A stretch of 64,000 bases of DNA from Methanobacteriota archaeon (GTDB lineage Archaea > Methanobacteriota > Methanobacteria > Methanobacteriales > Methanobacteriaceae). Each line of letters starts with the position of its first letter. The stretch's first letter is position 1. The notes beneath the pieces were generated by a model, which made no database searches, was not told the origin of the DNA, and saw only the letters and a list, made by a program, of their open reading frames with translations. Made by a program: the position numbers and the translations under genes. Where the stretch lies: positions 310,001 through 374,000 of the forward strand of contig JAEYPF010000010.1 of the NCBI GenBank assembly GCA_023411115.1, given 5' to 3'. Of the stretch, positions 56,545 to 64,000 are shown one piece after another.

Positions 56545-56587
56545 TTTGGATAGGGTTACCTCTAACTTTTTTAACCCTCTATCCAAA
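56545..56587 (+). ncRNA. Possible leader hairpin 2
   Basis: TTTGGATAGGGTT (56545-56557) pairs with AACCC and TATCCAAA (56573-56587), leaving TC as a bulge. It shares GGATA, GGG and a T run with leader element 1, and TTACCTCTAA with sequence near 56058-56067. It lies in the leader of the gene at 56649. Confidence 0.5.
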
Positions 56588-56648
56588 TCCTAATACATAT
56601 CATCTAAATTAACTACATTAGCTGACTAAGTTTACAGGAGTAGATACA

Positions 56649-57671
56649 ATTAAAATGCATTTTTTATTGGCTGTACTAATTATCGGCGTAATAGTTGCAG
56701 GTAGCATGGGAAATGTATTAGCTATAAAAGAAAGCCATCAAAATAGACTAAAAACTACCTCTCAGCCATCATTTACTTTAAATGAAATTATGGATGCTGC
56801 AGCAAGAGTTAAAACATTTAGCGAAATCAATCACAGGTTACCAGAAAGTGTACAAATATCCTCAAGACAGGTTTCTATGCCTGATTTTTTAAGGCTGATG
56901 GTAGCATGTACATTACAAATAAATAGCGGTAAAAGCTCTTCAATAGAGTTAAAAAGCGTAAAGTTACCTAACAACCCTCTAGAAAATATTAAGGATGGAA
57001 ATATTTACAAAACAGAATATTTAGACATTGCTCAAAGGACACAAGCATTTATAGATTCAAATGGAATTGCACCAAATTACGTTAACAGTTCTTGCGGACA
57101 GATTCGATTCGAAAATTTAGTTTATACCTACTCTAAAATACTGAGTTACTACAAATCAAATAAAAAGCTCCCAAATTATGTTTCAGTAAGTAAATGGAAT
57201 GATGAACAGTCGCCGGATCTATCACAGTATCTTAAGCCAACATTAAACTGTCAATCTACCAGCAGTGAAATTATTTCCAAGTCCAATACCATTACTAAAA
57301 GTTCAACTTCCAATTATAACAAGGCAATGAGGATTTTTAACTGGGTAAGGGATCATGTAACCTATTCTTTTTATTATAATACAAAATATGGAGCATTAGG
57401 GACATTAAATAGTAGAAAGGGAAATTGTTGCGACCATTCCCATTTATTTGTGGCTCTTTCGCGAGCAGTAGGCTTACCTGCGAGATATGTTCATGGAAAC
57501 TGTACATTTTCTAGTGGAAACAGATATGGGCATGTTTGGGCTCAAGTTTATATAAATAACAAATGGTACAACGCAGATGCCATTAGTTCTGGTAATTCTT
57601 TAGGAGTTATCAATAACTGGAATACAAAGACAGCTAATATCGACGGATATTATGGTGAATTAGCTTTTTAA
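56649..57671 (+). CDS. Secreted pseudomurein-binding transglutaminase-fold enzyme
   Basis: About 340 residues, exported (LLAVLIIGVIVAGSMGNVLA). Two and a half pseudomurein-binding repeats follow (INHRLPESVQI, PDFLRLM; FIDSNGIAPNYVN, LVYTYSKILSYYKSNKKLPNYVSV). The C-terminal transglutaminase-like domain has the triad Cys258 (RKGNCCDHSHLF), His293 (YGHVWAQVY) and Asp308 (KWYNADA), numbered from the ATG at 56655. Methanobacterial phage pseudomurein endoisopeptidases combine the same two elements, so peptide cleavage in the wall is likely. AGGAG is eight bases before ATT at 56649, which adds IK before the M and gives a basic signal-peptide start; the ATG is 14 bases away. Confidence 0.88.
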   Translation: MKMHFLLAVLIIGVIVAGSMGNVLAIKESHQNRLKTTSQPSFTLNEIMDAAARVKTFSEINHRLPESVQISSRQVSMPDFLRLMVACTLQINSGKSSSIELKSVKLPNNPLENIKDGNIYKTEYLDIAQRTQAFIDSNGIAPNYVNSSCGQIRFENLVYTYSKILSYYKSNKKLPNYVSVSKWNDEQSPDLSQYLKPTLNCQSTSSEIISKSNTITKSSTSNYNKAMRIFNWVRDHVTYSFYYNTKYGALGTLNSRKGNCCDHSHLFVALSRAVGLPARYVHGNCTFSSGNRYGHVWAQVYINNKWYNADAISSGNSLGVINNWNTKTANIDGYYGELAF

Positions 57672-57784
57672 TCTTTTAATTTCATTTTAAATAACTATTT
57701 TTAATATAACATATTTTCCTTAATTCATTGCATGATTAAAACTATTTACAGCGATTTCTAATTGAATTTTCTCTCCCATTTATA

Positions 57785-57811
57785 GAAAACTTTATATATT
57801 TAAAATGTAAA
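57785..57811 (+). promoter_or_regulatory. Promoter P3 with ATGTAAA element
   Basis: GAAAACTTTATATATTT (57785-57801), identical to P1, followed by ATGTAAA at 57805-57811. It is 50 bases before the small secreted protein start at 57861. Confidence 0.6.
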
Positions 57812-57860
57812 ATTTTAATTGAAAAATGAAAAATGTAATAATTGTTGTAGGTTGTCACAA

Positions 57861-58313
57861 TTGAAAAAAGCAGCATTCATCTTAATAATGGTTATAGCAA
57901 TAAGTTTTACAGTTAATACGCCATTATCGGTAAATATAGGCCCAAATAAATCAATTCCGACCAATCAAGTAAAAACAAGTCCAAACATGGCATCTAAAAA
58001 TGATGAAATTAAGGAATCGTTTAATAAGATTGCAGATCTGGAATATAACGAAAAAAGATGTAATTGTAAACATAAATCAGAGGCATTTGCCGATGTACTT
58101 GTTAAAAATGACGCAAATAATGTCTGTTTAGTGACAATAGAGCATCAATCAGGTTTATATTCCCATATGGTAGTATCATGGAAGGGTAAAATATATGATG
58201 CTACTGCAAGCCCTTCTATTTATGGAATGCCAGAAAATAAATACTTCAATATGATAAAAAGTAGTGGATTCACAGGCCTAAGGGCTAAAACACCCTATAT
58301 GGGCAAAAAATGA
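57861..58313 (+). CDS. Small secreted protein with possible Cys-His-Asp active site
   Basis: 150 residues from a TTG at 57861 (AGGTTG upstream), chosen because it begins a normal signal peptide KKAAFILIMVIAISFTVNTPLS; the frame extends back to 57819. The mature domain has NCKHKSEAFADVLV (Cys69), YSHMVVSWKGK (His102) and IYDATASPS (Asp113). That order and spacing, Cys at a helix start, His in a strand, Asp in the next, is the transglutaminase/papain-like core in minimal form. It is probably a small wall or peptide hydrolase; this is inference. It lies between two genes of the same apparent module. Confidence 0.72.
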   Translation: MKKAAFILIMVIAISFTVNTPLSVNIGPNKSIPTNQVKTSPNMASKNDEIKESFNKIADLEYNEKRCNCKHKSEAFADVLVKNDANNVCLVTIEHQSGLYSHMVVSWKGKIYDATASPSIYGMPENKYFNMIKSSGFTGLRAKTPYMGKK

Positions 58314-58350
58314 GATATGTAAATTTCTGATAAAAATGAATCGTGATTTT

Positions 58351-59793
58351 ATGAGTCTGTTTAATAAAAAAGATATCGAAGAATGTCTACATTGTAATAC
58401 AGCTAATGAGAAATTAAAACGCTCATTAGGCCCTATTGGGCTTATTGTAATGGGAATTGGAGCAATCGTTGGTGCAGGAATATTTATTGTAACTGGAGTA
58501 GCATCTGCAACTTCAGGTCCTGCATTAATTTTATCATTTGTAATAGCAGGCATTGCATGTGGACTTACAGCATTGTGTTATGCCGAAATGTCATCAATGA
58601 TAACAGTAACTGGTGGAATTTATACTTATACCCATGTAACAATGGGTGAGATATGGGCATGGATGATTGGTTGGACTGGAATTCTACAGTATATCATTGC
58701 AGCTTCTGCAGTTGCAATTGGCTGGGCTTCTTATACCTCTGGATTTTTAAGTTCAATGGGAATGGCATTACCTGAAGTAATAACAAGTTCTCCCCTTACC
58801 GGTTCTGGATTAATTAATTTACCAGCACTTTTAATAGTAGCTCTTCTAACAGGAGTGCTGGTTCTTGGTGCAAAGGAAAGTGCCAAGGTTAATGCTTCAA
58901 TCGTAATTATAAAACTTGCTGTAATTACATTATTTATAGTTATAGGGGCCCAATTCATAAATCCTGCAAATTATCAACCATTTGCACCAAATGGGTTAAC
59001 AGGAGTACTTCAAGGTGCAGCAATGGTATTTTTTGCATATGTGGGTTTTGATACAGTAGCTTCTGCGGCAGAAGAAACAAAAAATCCACAACGAGCATTG
59101 CCTATAGGTATTATAGGTTCACTTGCTGTTTGTTCAATATTATATATCTTAGTAACTGCTGTAATGACTGGAATGACCAACTACACCATGTTTCAGGGAA
59201 GTGCTGCACCAGTTCAACTTGCGCTTGAAAGTGTTGGAATAAACTGGGCAACTGCCATAGTTACAGTAGGGGCAATTGCTGGACTTACAACAGTAATTTT
59301 AGTAAGCATGTTTGTAGTGCCTAGAATTCTCTTTGCAATGTCAAGGGATGAACTGCTTCCTAAAAGGCTTACAAAGGTACATCCTAATTTTAAATCACCG
59401 ATAACAAGTATAATCATTGTTGGTACTGTAGCAGCGCTAATATCTGCCTTTTTACCTCTGGAAGGGATTTTTGAGCTGGTAAATATTTCAGCTCTTTCAG
59501 CATTTATATTCCTTGCATTATCTGTGATAATACTTAGAAGACAAAGACCAGACATTCCAAGGAAATTCAAGTGTCCTTTAGTTCCAGTAATACCAGTAAT
59601 TTCTATAATAGCCAGTTTGGTTTTAATAACACAGTTAAAACTTCTTACCATTGAAATGTTTGCAGTATGGTTAATAGCCGGTCTAGCATTCTATTTCACA
59701 TACAGACGATACAAAAAACGCGCAAACGATAAGAATGACGATTTAATAGAACAAGAAACTCCTTCAGTCATCGATGAAATTTCAGCAAAATAA
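58351..59793 (+). CDS. APC-family amino-acid permease 1
   Basis: 480 residues with 12 predicted membrane helices. The APC-superfamily start KRSLGPIGLIVMGIGAIVGAGIFIVTGVAS holds the substrate-binding GxG of helix 1; VFFAYVGFDTVASAAEETKNPQRALPIGI is the family signature in helix 6. It resembles cationic or general amino-acid transporters. CGTGAT precedes the ATG at 58351; a start at 58336 is possible. It begins 37 bases after the small secreted protein gene and is followed 17 bases later by a close paralogue. Confidence 0.93.
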   Translation: MSLFNKKDIEECLHCNTANEKLKRSLGPIGLIVMGIGAIVGAGIFIVTGVASATSGPALILSFVIAGIACGLTALCYAEMSSMITVTGGIYTYTHVTMGEIWAWMIGWTGILQYIIAASAVAIGWASYTSGFLSSMGMALPEVITSSPLTGSGLINLPALLIVALLTGVLVLGAKESAKVNASIVIIKLAVITLFIVIGAQFINPANYQPFAPNGLTGVLQGAAMVFFAYVGFDTVASAAEETKNPQRALPIGIIGSLAVCSILYILVTAVMTGMTNYTMFQGSAAPVQLALESVGINWATAIVTVGAIAGLTTVILVSMFVVPRILFAMSRDELLPKRLTKVHPNFKSPITSIIIVGTVAALISAFLPLEGIFELVNISALSAFIFLALSVIILRRQRPDIPRKFKCPLVPVIPVISIIASLVLITQLKLLTIEMFAVWLIAGLAFYFTYRRYKKRANDKNDDLIEQETPSVIDEISAK

Positions 59794-59810
59794 ACGAACC
59801 TGGCAGTAAT

Positions 59811-61268
59811 ATGAAGAGAAATATCTTTTGTAAAAAACCCTTAAACGACTTGATGGGAGATAATGAATCTGATAAATCTTTAAAGAGGGCTATTGGACCA
59901 TTAAGCCTAATTATTATGGGACTAGGTTGTATAATAGGTGCAGGGATTTTTATAGTTACTGGTGTCGCCTCAGCTAACTATTCTGGCCCTGCACTGGTCC
60001 TATCATTCGTTATTTCAGCAATTGCATGTGTTTTTACCGCTTTATGCTATGCAGAATTTGCTTCTATGATTCCTATCTCTGGAAGTGTTTATACGTATAC
60101 CTACGTTGCTATGGGTGAAGTATGGGCCTGGATGATTGGTTGGGTCTTAATATTTGAATACCTCATATCAGCTTCTGCAGTAGCTGTGGGATGGTCTTCT
60201 TATATTGTAGGACTTCTAAATTCAGCAGGGGTTATTTTACCTCAAATTATTACAAATCCTCCAGGCGTTGGATTAATTAATTTACCTGCATTTTCAATTA
60301 TTGCATTATTAACCGGAATACTGGTTTTAGGAGTCAAAGAAAGTGCTCGTTTTAACGCGGTAGTTGTTGTACTTAACATCTCAATCATTTTGTTGTTTAT
60401 CTTTGTAGGTGCTAACTTCATAAATCCTGCAAATTATCAGCCATTCATGCCTTACGGATGGTCGGGAGTACTCCAGGGAGCGGCAATGGTCTTTTTTGCG
60501 TATATTGGCTTTGATGCCGTCTCAACCGCTGCAGAAGAAGCAAAGGATCCACAGAGAACTCTACCCATTGGAATTATAGGTTCCTTGATTATCAGTTCTA
60601 TTCTTTATATAGTAGTTGCTGCAGTTTTAAATGGCATGATTCCTTACAATTTATTAAACAATGCTGCACCCGTTACATTTGCCCTCCAAAGTGTGGGCGC
60701 TAATTGGGCTGCTTCAATAGTATCATTTGGAGCCTTATTTGGACTTACTTCCGTACTGCTTACCAGTTTATTTGGACAGACCAGAATATTTTATTCCATG
60801 TCCCGAGATGGTCTTTTACCAGGGATTTTTTCAAAAATTCATGCTAATTTTCGATCTCCAATTATGAGTATTATAATTGTAGGGGCAGTGGCTTCTATTA
60901 TTGCCGCATTCTTCCCTTTAAGCGCGATAATCGAATTGGTTAATATTGGAACACTTTCTGCGTTTATTTTTCTTGCTTTATCTATAATTATCCTTCGAAA
61001 GCAGAGACCAGATATTCCAAGAAAATTCAAGTGCCCTTTAGTTCCTGTGGTTCCTGTTCTTTCTATAATTTTCTGCGTATTCCTTATTTTTCAGCTTTCA
61101 AGTACAACCCTTGAAAGGTTTGCAGTGAGCTTAATCATTGGTTTAGCCGTATATTTTGCCTATGGATCTCGTAAAAGTAAACTAAGAGATAATGAAATCG
61201 TTGAAGACAAAGATAGCTTTTATTATAAACTTAAAGGCTACAAATTCCACAGAAGAAACGGTAAATAA
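59811..61268 (+). CDS. APC-family amino-acid permease 2
   Basis: 485 residues, 12 helices; a tandem paralogue of permease 1 with KRAIGPLSLIIMGLGCIIGAGIFIVTGVASA and VFFAYIGFDAVSTAAEEAKDPQRTLPIGI. The C-terminal helices and tail (RRQRPDIPRKFKCPLVPV-like) are near identical to permease 1, while loops differ, so substrates may be related but not the same. It is two bases before the peptide transporter region. Confidence 0.93.
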   Translation: MKRNIFCKKPLNDLMGDNESDKSLKRAIGPLSLIIMGLGCIIGAGIFIVTGVASANYSGPALVLSFVISAIACVFTALCYAEFASMIPISGSVYTYTYVAMGEVWAWMIGWVLIFEYLISASAVAVGWSSYIVGLLNSAGVILPQIITNPPGVGLINLPAFSIIALLTGILVLGVKESARFNAVVVVLNISIILLFIFVGANFINPANYQPFMPYGWSGVLQGAAMVFFAYIGFDAVSTAAEEAKDPQRTLPIGIIGSLIISSILYIVVAAVLNGMIPYNLLNNAAPVTFALQSVGANWAASIVSFGALFGLTSVLLTSLFGQTRIFYSMSRDGLLPGIFSKIHANFRSPIMSIIIVGAVASIIAAFFPLSAIIELVNIGTLSAFIFLALSIIILRKQRPDIPRKFKCPLVPVVPVLSIIFCVFLIFQLSSTTLERFAVSLIIGLAVYFAYGSRKSKLRDNEIVEDKDSFYYKLKGYKFHRRNGK

Positions 61269-61285
61269 ATTTGGAGGTTCAAAAT

Positions 61286-62701
61286 ATTATAAACAAACAT
61301 CCAAAGGGACTATATGTTCTATTTTTTACAGAAATGTGGGAGAGATTCAGCTATTACGGCATGAGGGCAATTCTTTTGCTGTACATGCTTAACGCTCTTC
61401 TCTACAACACTACATTTGCATCAACTATCTATGGATACTATACAGGACTGGTATATTTCACACCATTAATTGGAGGGTATATAGCAGATAGATATTGGGG
61501 GAACCGCAAATCTATAATTACCGGCGGTATATTAATGGCATTAGGCCAGTTTTCCCTTGCAGCAAGCAGCTATCTTTACGTTCCCCCTGTAGTTCAGGGA
61601 GTTACATATTCCTCCTTTATTTTTAGCTACCAGGAATTATTCTTCTTATTAGGCCTTTTCTTGCTTATAATGGGTAATGGATTTTTCAAGCCCAATATAT
61701 CATCAATGGTAGGTTTTTTATACTCTAAAAATGACGAAAAGAAAGATGCAGCTTTCACCATATTTTATATGGGGATTAATTTAGGTGCACTTCTTTCTCC
61801 ACTAATCGTAGGGGGGCTGGGAGATACAGGTAACCCTGCAGATTATATGTACGGTTTCCTGGCTGCAGGTATAGGAATGCTTATTGGACTGGCAATCTTT
61901 TTACTGCATAAAAATAAGTATCTCGTAACTCCCGAAGGTAAAAGTGTAGGTTCAATACCTTCTCACAAAATACAGTGCAAAGAAAATAGTGAAGGAGCAT
62001 TAACTTCAATAGAAAAACAAAGAATCGCTGTTATTTTTATCCTTTCATTCTTTTCTGTCTTTTTCTTTATTGCGTTTGAGCAATCAGGAACATCATTAAC
62101 TATTTTAGCCGAACAACACGTGGATAGAGTAATAGGCTTTTTAGGTAACTATCATTACTCTGCAAGCTGGTTTCAGACCATAAATCCGCTTGCAATACTG
62201 GCACTGGCCCCATTATTTGCACTTATGTGGCCAATACTCAGAAAAAAAGGACGTGAACCTTCAATACCCACAAAAATGGGAATAGGGCTGGTTATATTAT
62301 CCCTTGGTTTCCTTGTTCTTTTACCTGCAGCTAAAATACTTGATACTGGAAATGAATTTATAAGCCCTCTCTGGCTTATAATGGCCTATGTAATCTTTAC
62401 AGTAGGTGAACTATGTTTATCTCCAATAGGATTGTCAATGGTATCTAAATTATCTCCAGTTAGATTTACCTGCTGCCTTATGGCCACATGGTTTTTAGCA
62501 AGTTCACTGGCAGGGGTACTTTCAGGTTATCTAGGTAGCTTATGTCCGTCTCCAACAAGGTCAATGACTACGTTACTAGGTATACCAATTGATGGATTCA
62601 TATCATTTTTTATGATATTTATCATTATGTCAGCTGTAGCTGGTATTATTCTACTACTACTGAGGAACAAATTGTTAAAAATGATGCATGGAATCCATTA
62701 A
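61286..62701 (+). CDS. POT/PTR-family proton-dependent peptide transporter
   Basis: About 471 residues with 12-14 helices. Family features: HPKGLYVLFFTEMWERFSYYGMRAILLLYM (ExxER), TPLIGGYIADRYWGNRKSIITGG, and FTVGELCLSPIGLSMVSKLSP. It imports di- and tripeptides by proton symport. POT proteins are mainly bacterial and eukaryotic, so transfer is likely. The start is odd: GGAGG (61273-61277) stands eight bases before ATT at 61286, where homologues begin with a few residues before HPKGLY; TTG at 61271 overlaps the SD. It follows permease 2 directly. Confidence 0.93.
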   Translation: MINKHPKGLYVLFFTEMWERFSYYGMRAILLLYMLNALLYNTTFASTIYGYYTGLVYFTPLIGGYIADRYWGNRKSIITGGILMALGQFSLAASSYLYVPPVVQGVTYSSFIFSYQELFFLLGLFLLIMGNGFFKPNISSMVGFLYSKNDEKKDAAFTIFYMGINLGALLSPLIVGGLGDTGNPADYMYGFLAAGIGMLIGLAIFLLHKNKYLVTPEGKSVGSIPSHKIQCKENSEGALTSIEKQRIAVIFILSFFSVFFFIAFEQSGTSLTILAEQHVDRVIGFLGNYHYSASWFQTINPLAILALAPLFALMWPILRKKGREPSIPTKMGIGLVILSLGFLVLLPAAKILDTGNEFISPLWLIMAYVIFTVGELCLSPIGLSMVSKLSPVRFTCCLMATWFLASSLAGVLSGYLGSLCPSPTRSMTTLLGIPIDGFISFFMIFIIMSAVAGIILLLLRNKLLKMMHGIH

Positions 62702-62746
62702 AGAGACATCCATGACTATTCATGGAATTTTTAATTCTTTAAAGAT

Positions 62747-62788
62747 CGAAAGCTTTAAATATTTAAAATTTTACATTAAACATGTAAA
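62747..62788 (+). promoter_or_regulatory. Promoter P4 with TTTACAT-TAAAC-ATGTAAA palindrome
   Basis: CGAAAGCTTTAAATATTTAAA (62747-62767) is TATA-like; TTTACAT (62770-62776) and ATGTAAA (62782-62788) are perfect inverted halves five bases apart, over the probable start site. The SD of the next gene follows at 62796. Confidence 0.65.
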
Positions 62789-62807
62789 AGAAATTAGAGG
62801 AATGACA

Positions 62808-62966
62808 ATGAACCAGATCCAAGTTGAAACAAAAGTTAGTTCAAATTCAACAACTTACTTAAATGAAACAAAAAGAAAAGTATTCAAAGCGGGTATTTTA
62901 CTTATTGCAGTCATTTATCTTTACTACTGCGCAATTTATTCTGTATACTGGTATTTAATAAAGTAA
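62808..62966 (+). CDS. 52-residue single-span membrane protein
   Basis: Starts MNQIQVETKVSSNSTTYLNE, then KRKVFKAGILLIAVIYLYYCAIYSVYWYLIK: a positively charged stretch and one membrane helix to the end. SD AGAGG is seven bases before the ATG at 62808; another ATG is at 62802. It has its own promoter (P4) with the operator-like palindrome and may be a small partner or regulator of the transporters upstream. Confidence 0.7.
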   Translation: MNQIQVETKVSSNSTTYLNETKRKVFKAGILLIAVIYLYYCAIYSVYWYLIK

Positions 62967-63012
62967 GGTTCTTTTATACAATTAATAAAAAGAAAAAATA
63001 ATTTAAATTATT

Positions 63013-63684
63013 TTATTTACTAAATTCCAAGCAAAGTTCATCTCCCCTCGGATATACAGTAACCTTATTTTGCTCTGATTTTGCATATCTTCGGATAACA
63101 TCGGTTAATAACTTATAAAAAGCGCCATATGCTTCTTTGTTATTTCGATCAACAGATATGTAGATATTTTTGAGCCCAATATCAATATTTAACGGCCCTG
63201 TAATAGATTCATCCTCAATTATTCCCTTTTTGAAGGAATCTTCATTTTCATCGAGGAATTTAGTAACATCATGGTATACATCCTCAAAATCCATTACTTT
63301 TTCTTTCTGGGCATTATGTTTATAAATGGCCATTTTAATATTGGCTTTAAGTTCACTGTCTTTATAAGGTTTTAGAATATATCCATAAGGACATGTTTTT
63401 TCAGCCCTTGCAAGTATTTCGTCATCTGCATAAGCTGTGAGATAAATAATCGGGATATCATAAAGATTAACTATGAATTTTGCTGCTTCTATCCCATCCA
63501 TTGCCCCTTTAAGCACTATATCCATTAAAATAAGATCAGGTTGTACTTCCTTCACACTTTCAATAGCTTCTGTACCGGAGGCTGCTAATCCAGTTACTGA
63601 AAATCCCAAATTCTCTAATTTCTTTTTTAATCCCATGGCAAGGATTTTTTCATCTTCAACTATTAATATTTTAACTTCTGGCAT
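63013..63684 (-). CDS. Response regulator with unassigned output domain
   Basis: 223 residues. Residues 1-120 form a receiver domain: ILIVEDE acidic pocket, phosphoacceptor Asp55 (LILMDIVLKG), YLTAYAD and LKPYKDSELK. The C-terminal 90 residues (DVYHDVTKFLDENEDSF, GLKNIYISVDRNNKEAYGAFYKLL, KVTVYPRGDELCLEF) match the separate protein at 63696. No DNA-binding domain is seen, so this is probably a signal-relay type common in methanogens. SD GGTG precedes the ATG. It is convergent with the small membrane protein gene. Confidence 0.88.
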   Translation of the reverse strand: MPEVKILIVEDEKILAMGLKKKLENLGFSVTGLAASGTEAIESVKEVQPDLILMDIVLKGAMDGIEAAKFIVNLYDIPIIYLTAYADDEILARAEKTCPYGYILKPYKDSELKANIKMAIYKHNAQKEKVMDFEDVYHDVTKFLDENEDSFKKGIIEDESITGPLNIDIGLKNIYISVDRNNKEAYGAFYKLLTDVIRRYAKSEQNKVTVYPRGDELCLEFSK

Positions 63685-63695
63685 TTCTTACACCT

Positions 63696-64000
63696 TTATA
63701 CGCCTCTTTTAGGTGTTACAAGCTCCAGGCAGATTTGTTCACCTTTAGGGTAAATAGTTGCTGTGCCACCGTATGCCTGAATAAAATTTTCAATAACTTT
63801 AGTTAGAACACTGTAAACATTTTCACTGATTTCAGCGCATAAATAAGTTTTTTTAACCCCAACATCCAGATTAAATTCTCCCAGTTCTTTCATTACTCTA
63901 GATCCAATAATTGATTCTTTAATATATTGTTCTTTTTCCTCTAAAAATTTGTTTACTTCATTAAAAATGTCTTCATCGATTGTTTTAGCCACTTCTGAAG
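63696..64000 (-). CDS. Output-domain paralogue, probably incomplete at window end
   Basis: About 100 residues with no receiver domain: FNEVNKFLEEKEQYIKESII, DVGVKKTYLCAEI, VYSVLTKVIENFIQAYGG, ATIYPKGEQICLELVTP. It aligns with the C-terminal part of the neighbouring response regulator. A GTG at 63992 could start it, but the frame stays open to base 64000 and reads SEVAKTIDED, so it may be the end of a larger protein such as a longer signalling protein. It ends 12 bases before the response regulator start. Confidence 0.7.
   Translation of the reverse strand, partial: SEVAKTIDEDIFNEVNKFLEEKEQYIKESIIGSRVMKELGEFNLDVGVKKTYLCAEISENVYSVLTKVIENFIQAYGGTATIYPKGEQICLELVTPKRGV

Noticed and set aside
56137..56587. 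tRNA or known riboswitch in the 55.8-56.6 kb gap
   Set aside because: There is no cloverleaf, T-loop GTTCAA pattern at the right spacing, nor a conserved riboswitch core that I can recognise; only simple stems are seen.
59214..59651. 145-codon minus-strand frame inside APC permease 1
   Set aside because: Antisense of conserved membrane helices; no SD or family.
61192..61392. Frame spanning the permease 2/POT junction
   Set aside because: Overlaps both genes in another frame and has no start signal of its own.

Overview
The window is AT-rich DNA from a methanogenic archaeon of the order Methanobacteriales, most likely Methanobacterium or a close relative. The lineage evidence is sn-glycerol-1-phosphate dehydrogenase (archaeal lipids), CofC (coenzyme F420), AksA and a HacA-type homoaconitase (coenzyme B), an McrA-activation-type A2 ATPase, FprA F420H2 oxidase, archaeal ProS, TBP, Alba and FEN1, and several secreted proteins with pseudomurein-binding repeats. 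Gene starts usually follow a good Shine-Dalgarno (SD) sequence, and TTG starts are common.

Layout. 1-8.2 kb: lipid, ProS, CofC and ThiD genes, a secreted pseudomurein-binding protein and a PAP2-fold protein that has lost its catalytic residues. 8.2-12.1 kb: stress protein, MFS exporter, ACT protein and PaaK. 12.7-17 kb: an array of ten small hairpins, then an oxygen-defence block on the minus strand (three rubredoxins, FprA, ferritin, peroxiredoxin, superoxide dismutase). 17-20.5 kb: DNA repair glycosylase, UspA, flavin reductase and an A2-like ABC ATPase. 21.7-25.1 kb: plus-strand run nadM-moaE-HD phosphohydrolase-ubiX-cbiT. 26.5-36.5 kb: SerB with a long coiled coil, TBP, class II ribonucleotide reductase, CYTH protein, aksA, hacA, chorismate-lyase-like protein and FEN1. 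From memory, both conserved blocks match M. thermautotrophicus order (around MTH146-161 and MTH1626-1633).

From about 36.5 kb the window becomes accessory. It holds decayed copies of the fen1 end, small zinc-ribbon membrane proteins, two large paralogous beta-helix surface proteins that share promoter and leader, RNase III, rubrerythrin, a TIR-domain protein, a SulP transporter, TPR proteins, a decayed cupin gene and two more hairpin arrays. At 56-63 kb lies a group that reads as a peptide-scavenging or cell-wall-turnover module: a secreted pseudomurein-binding transglutaminase-fold enzyme, a second small secreted C-H-D protein, two amino-acid permeases, a POT-family peptide transporter and a small membrane protein. 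Several of its promoters carry the same TTTACAT/ATGTAAA element just after the TATA box, and two have hairpin leaders. The window ends in a response regulator and a paralogue of its output domain.

The three most unusual signals are: (1) arrays of short, A-rich-armed hairpins with mostly three-base loops at three loci; (2) at least five genes whose only well-spaced start after a strong SD is ATT or ATC, one supported by a paralogue with TTG at the same place; (3) the 56-63 kb module with its shared operator-like element. No tRNA, rRNA, CRISPR array or intact insertion sequence was seen.
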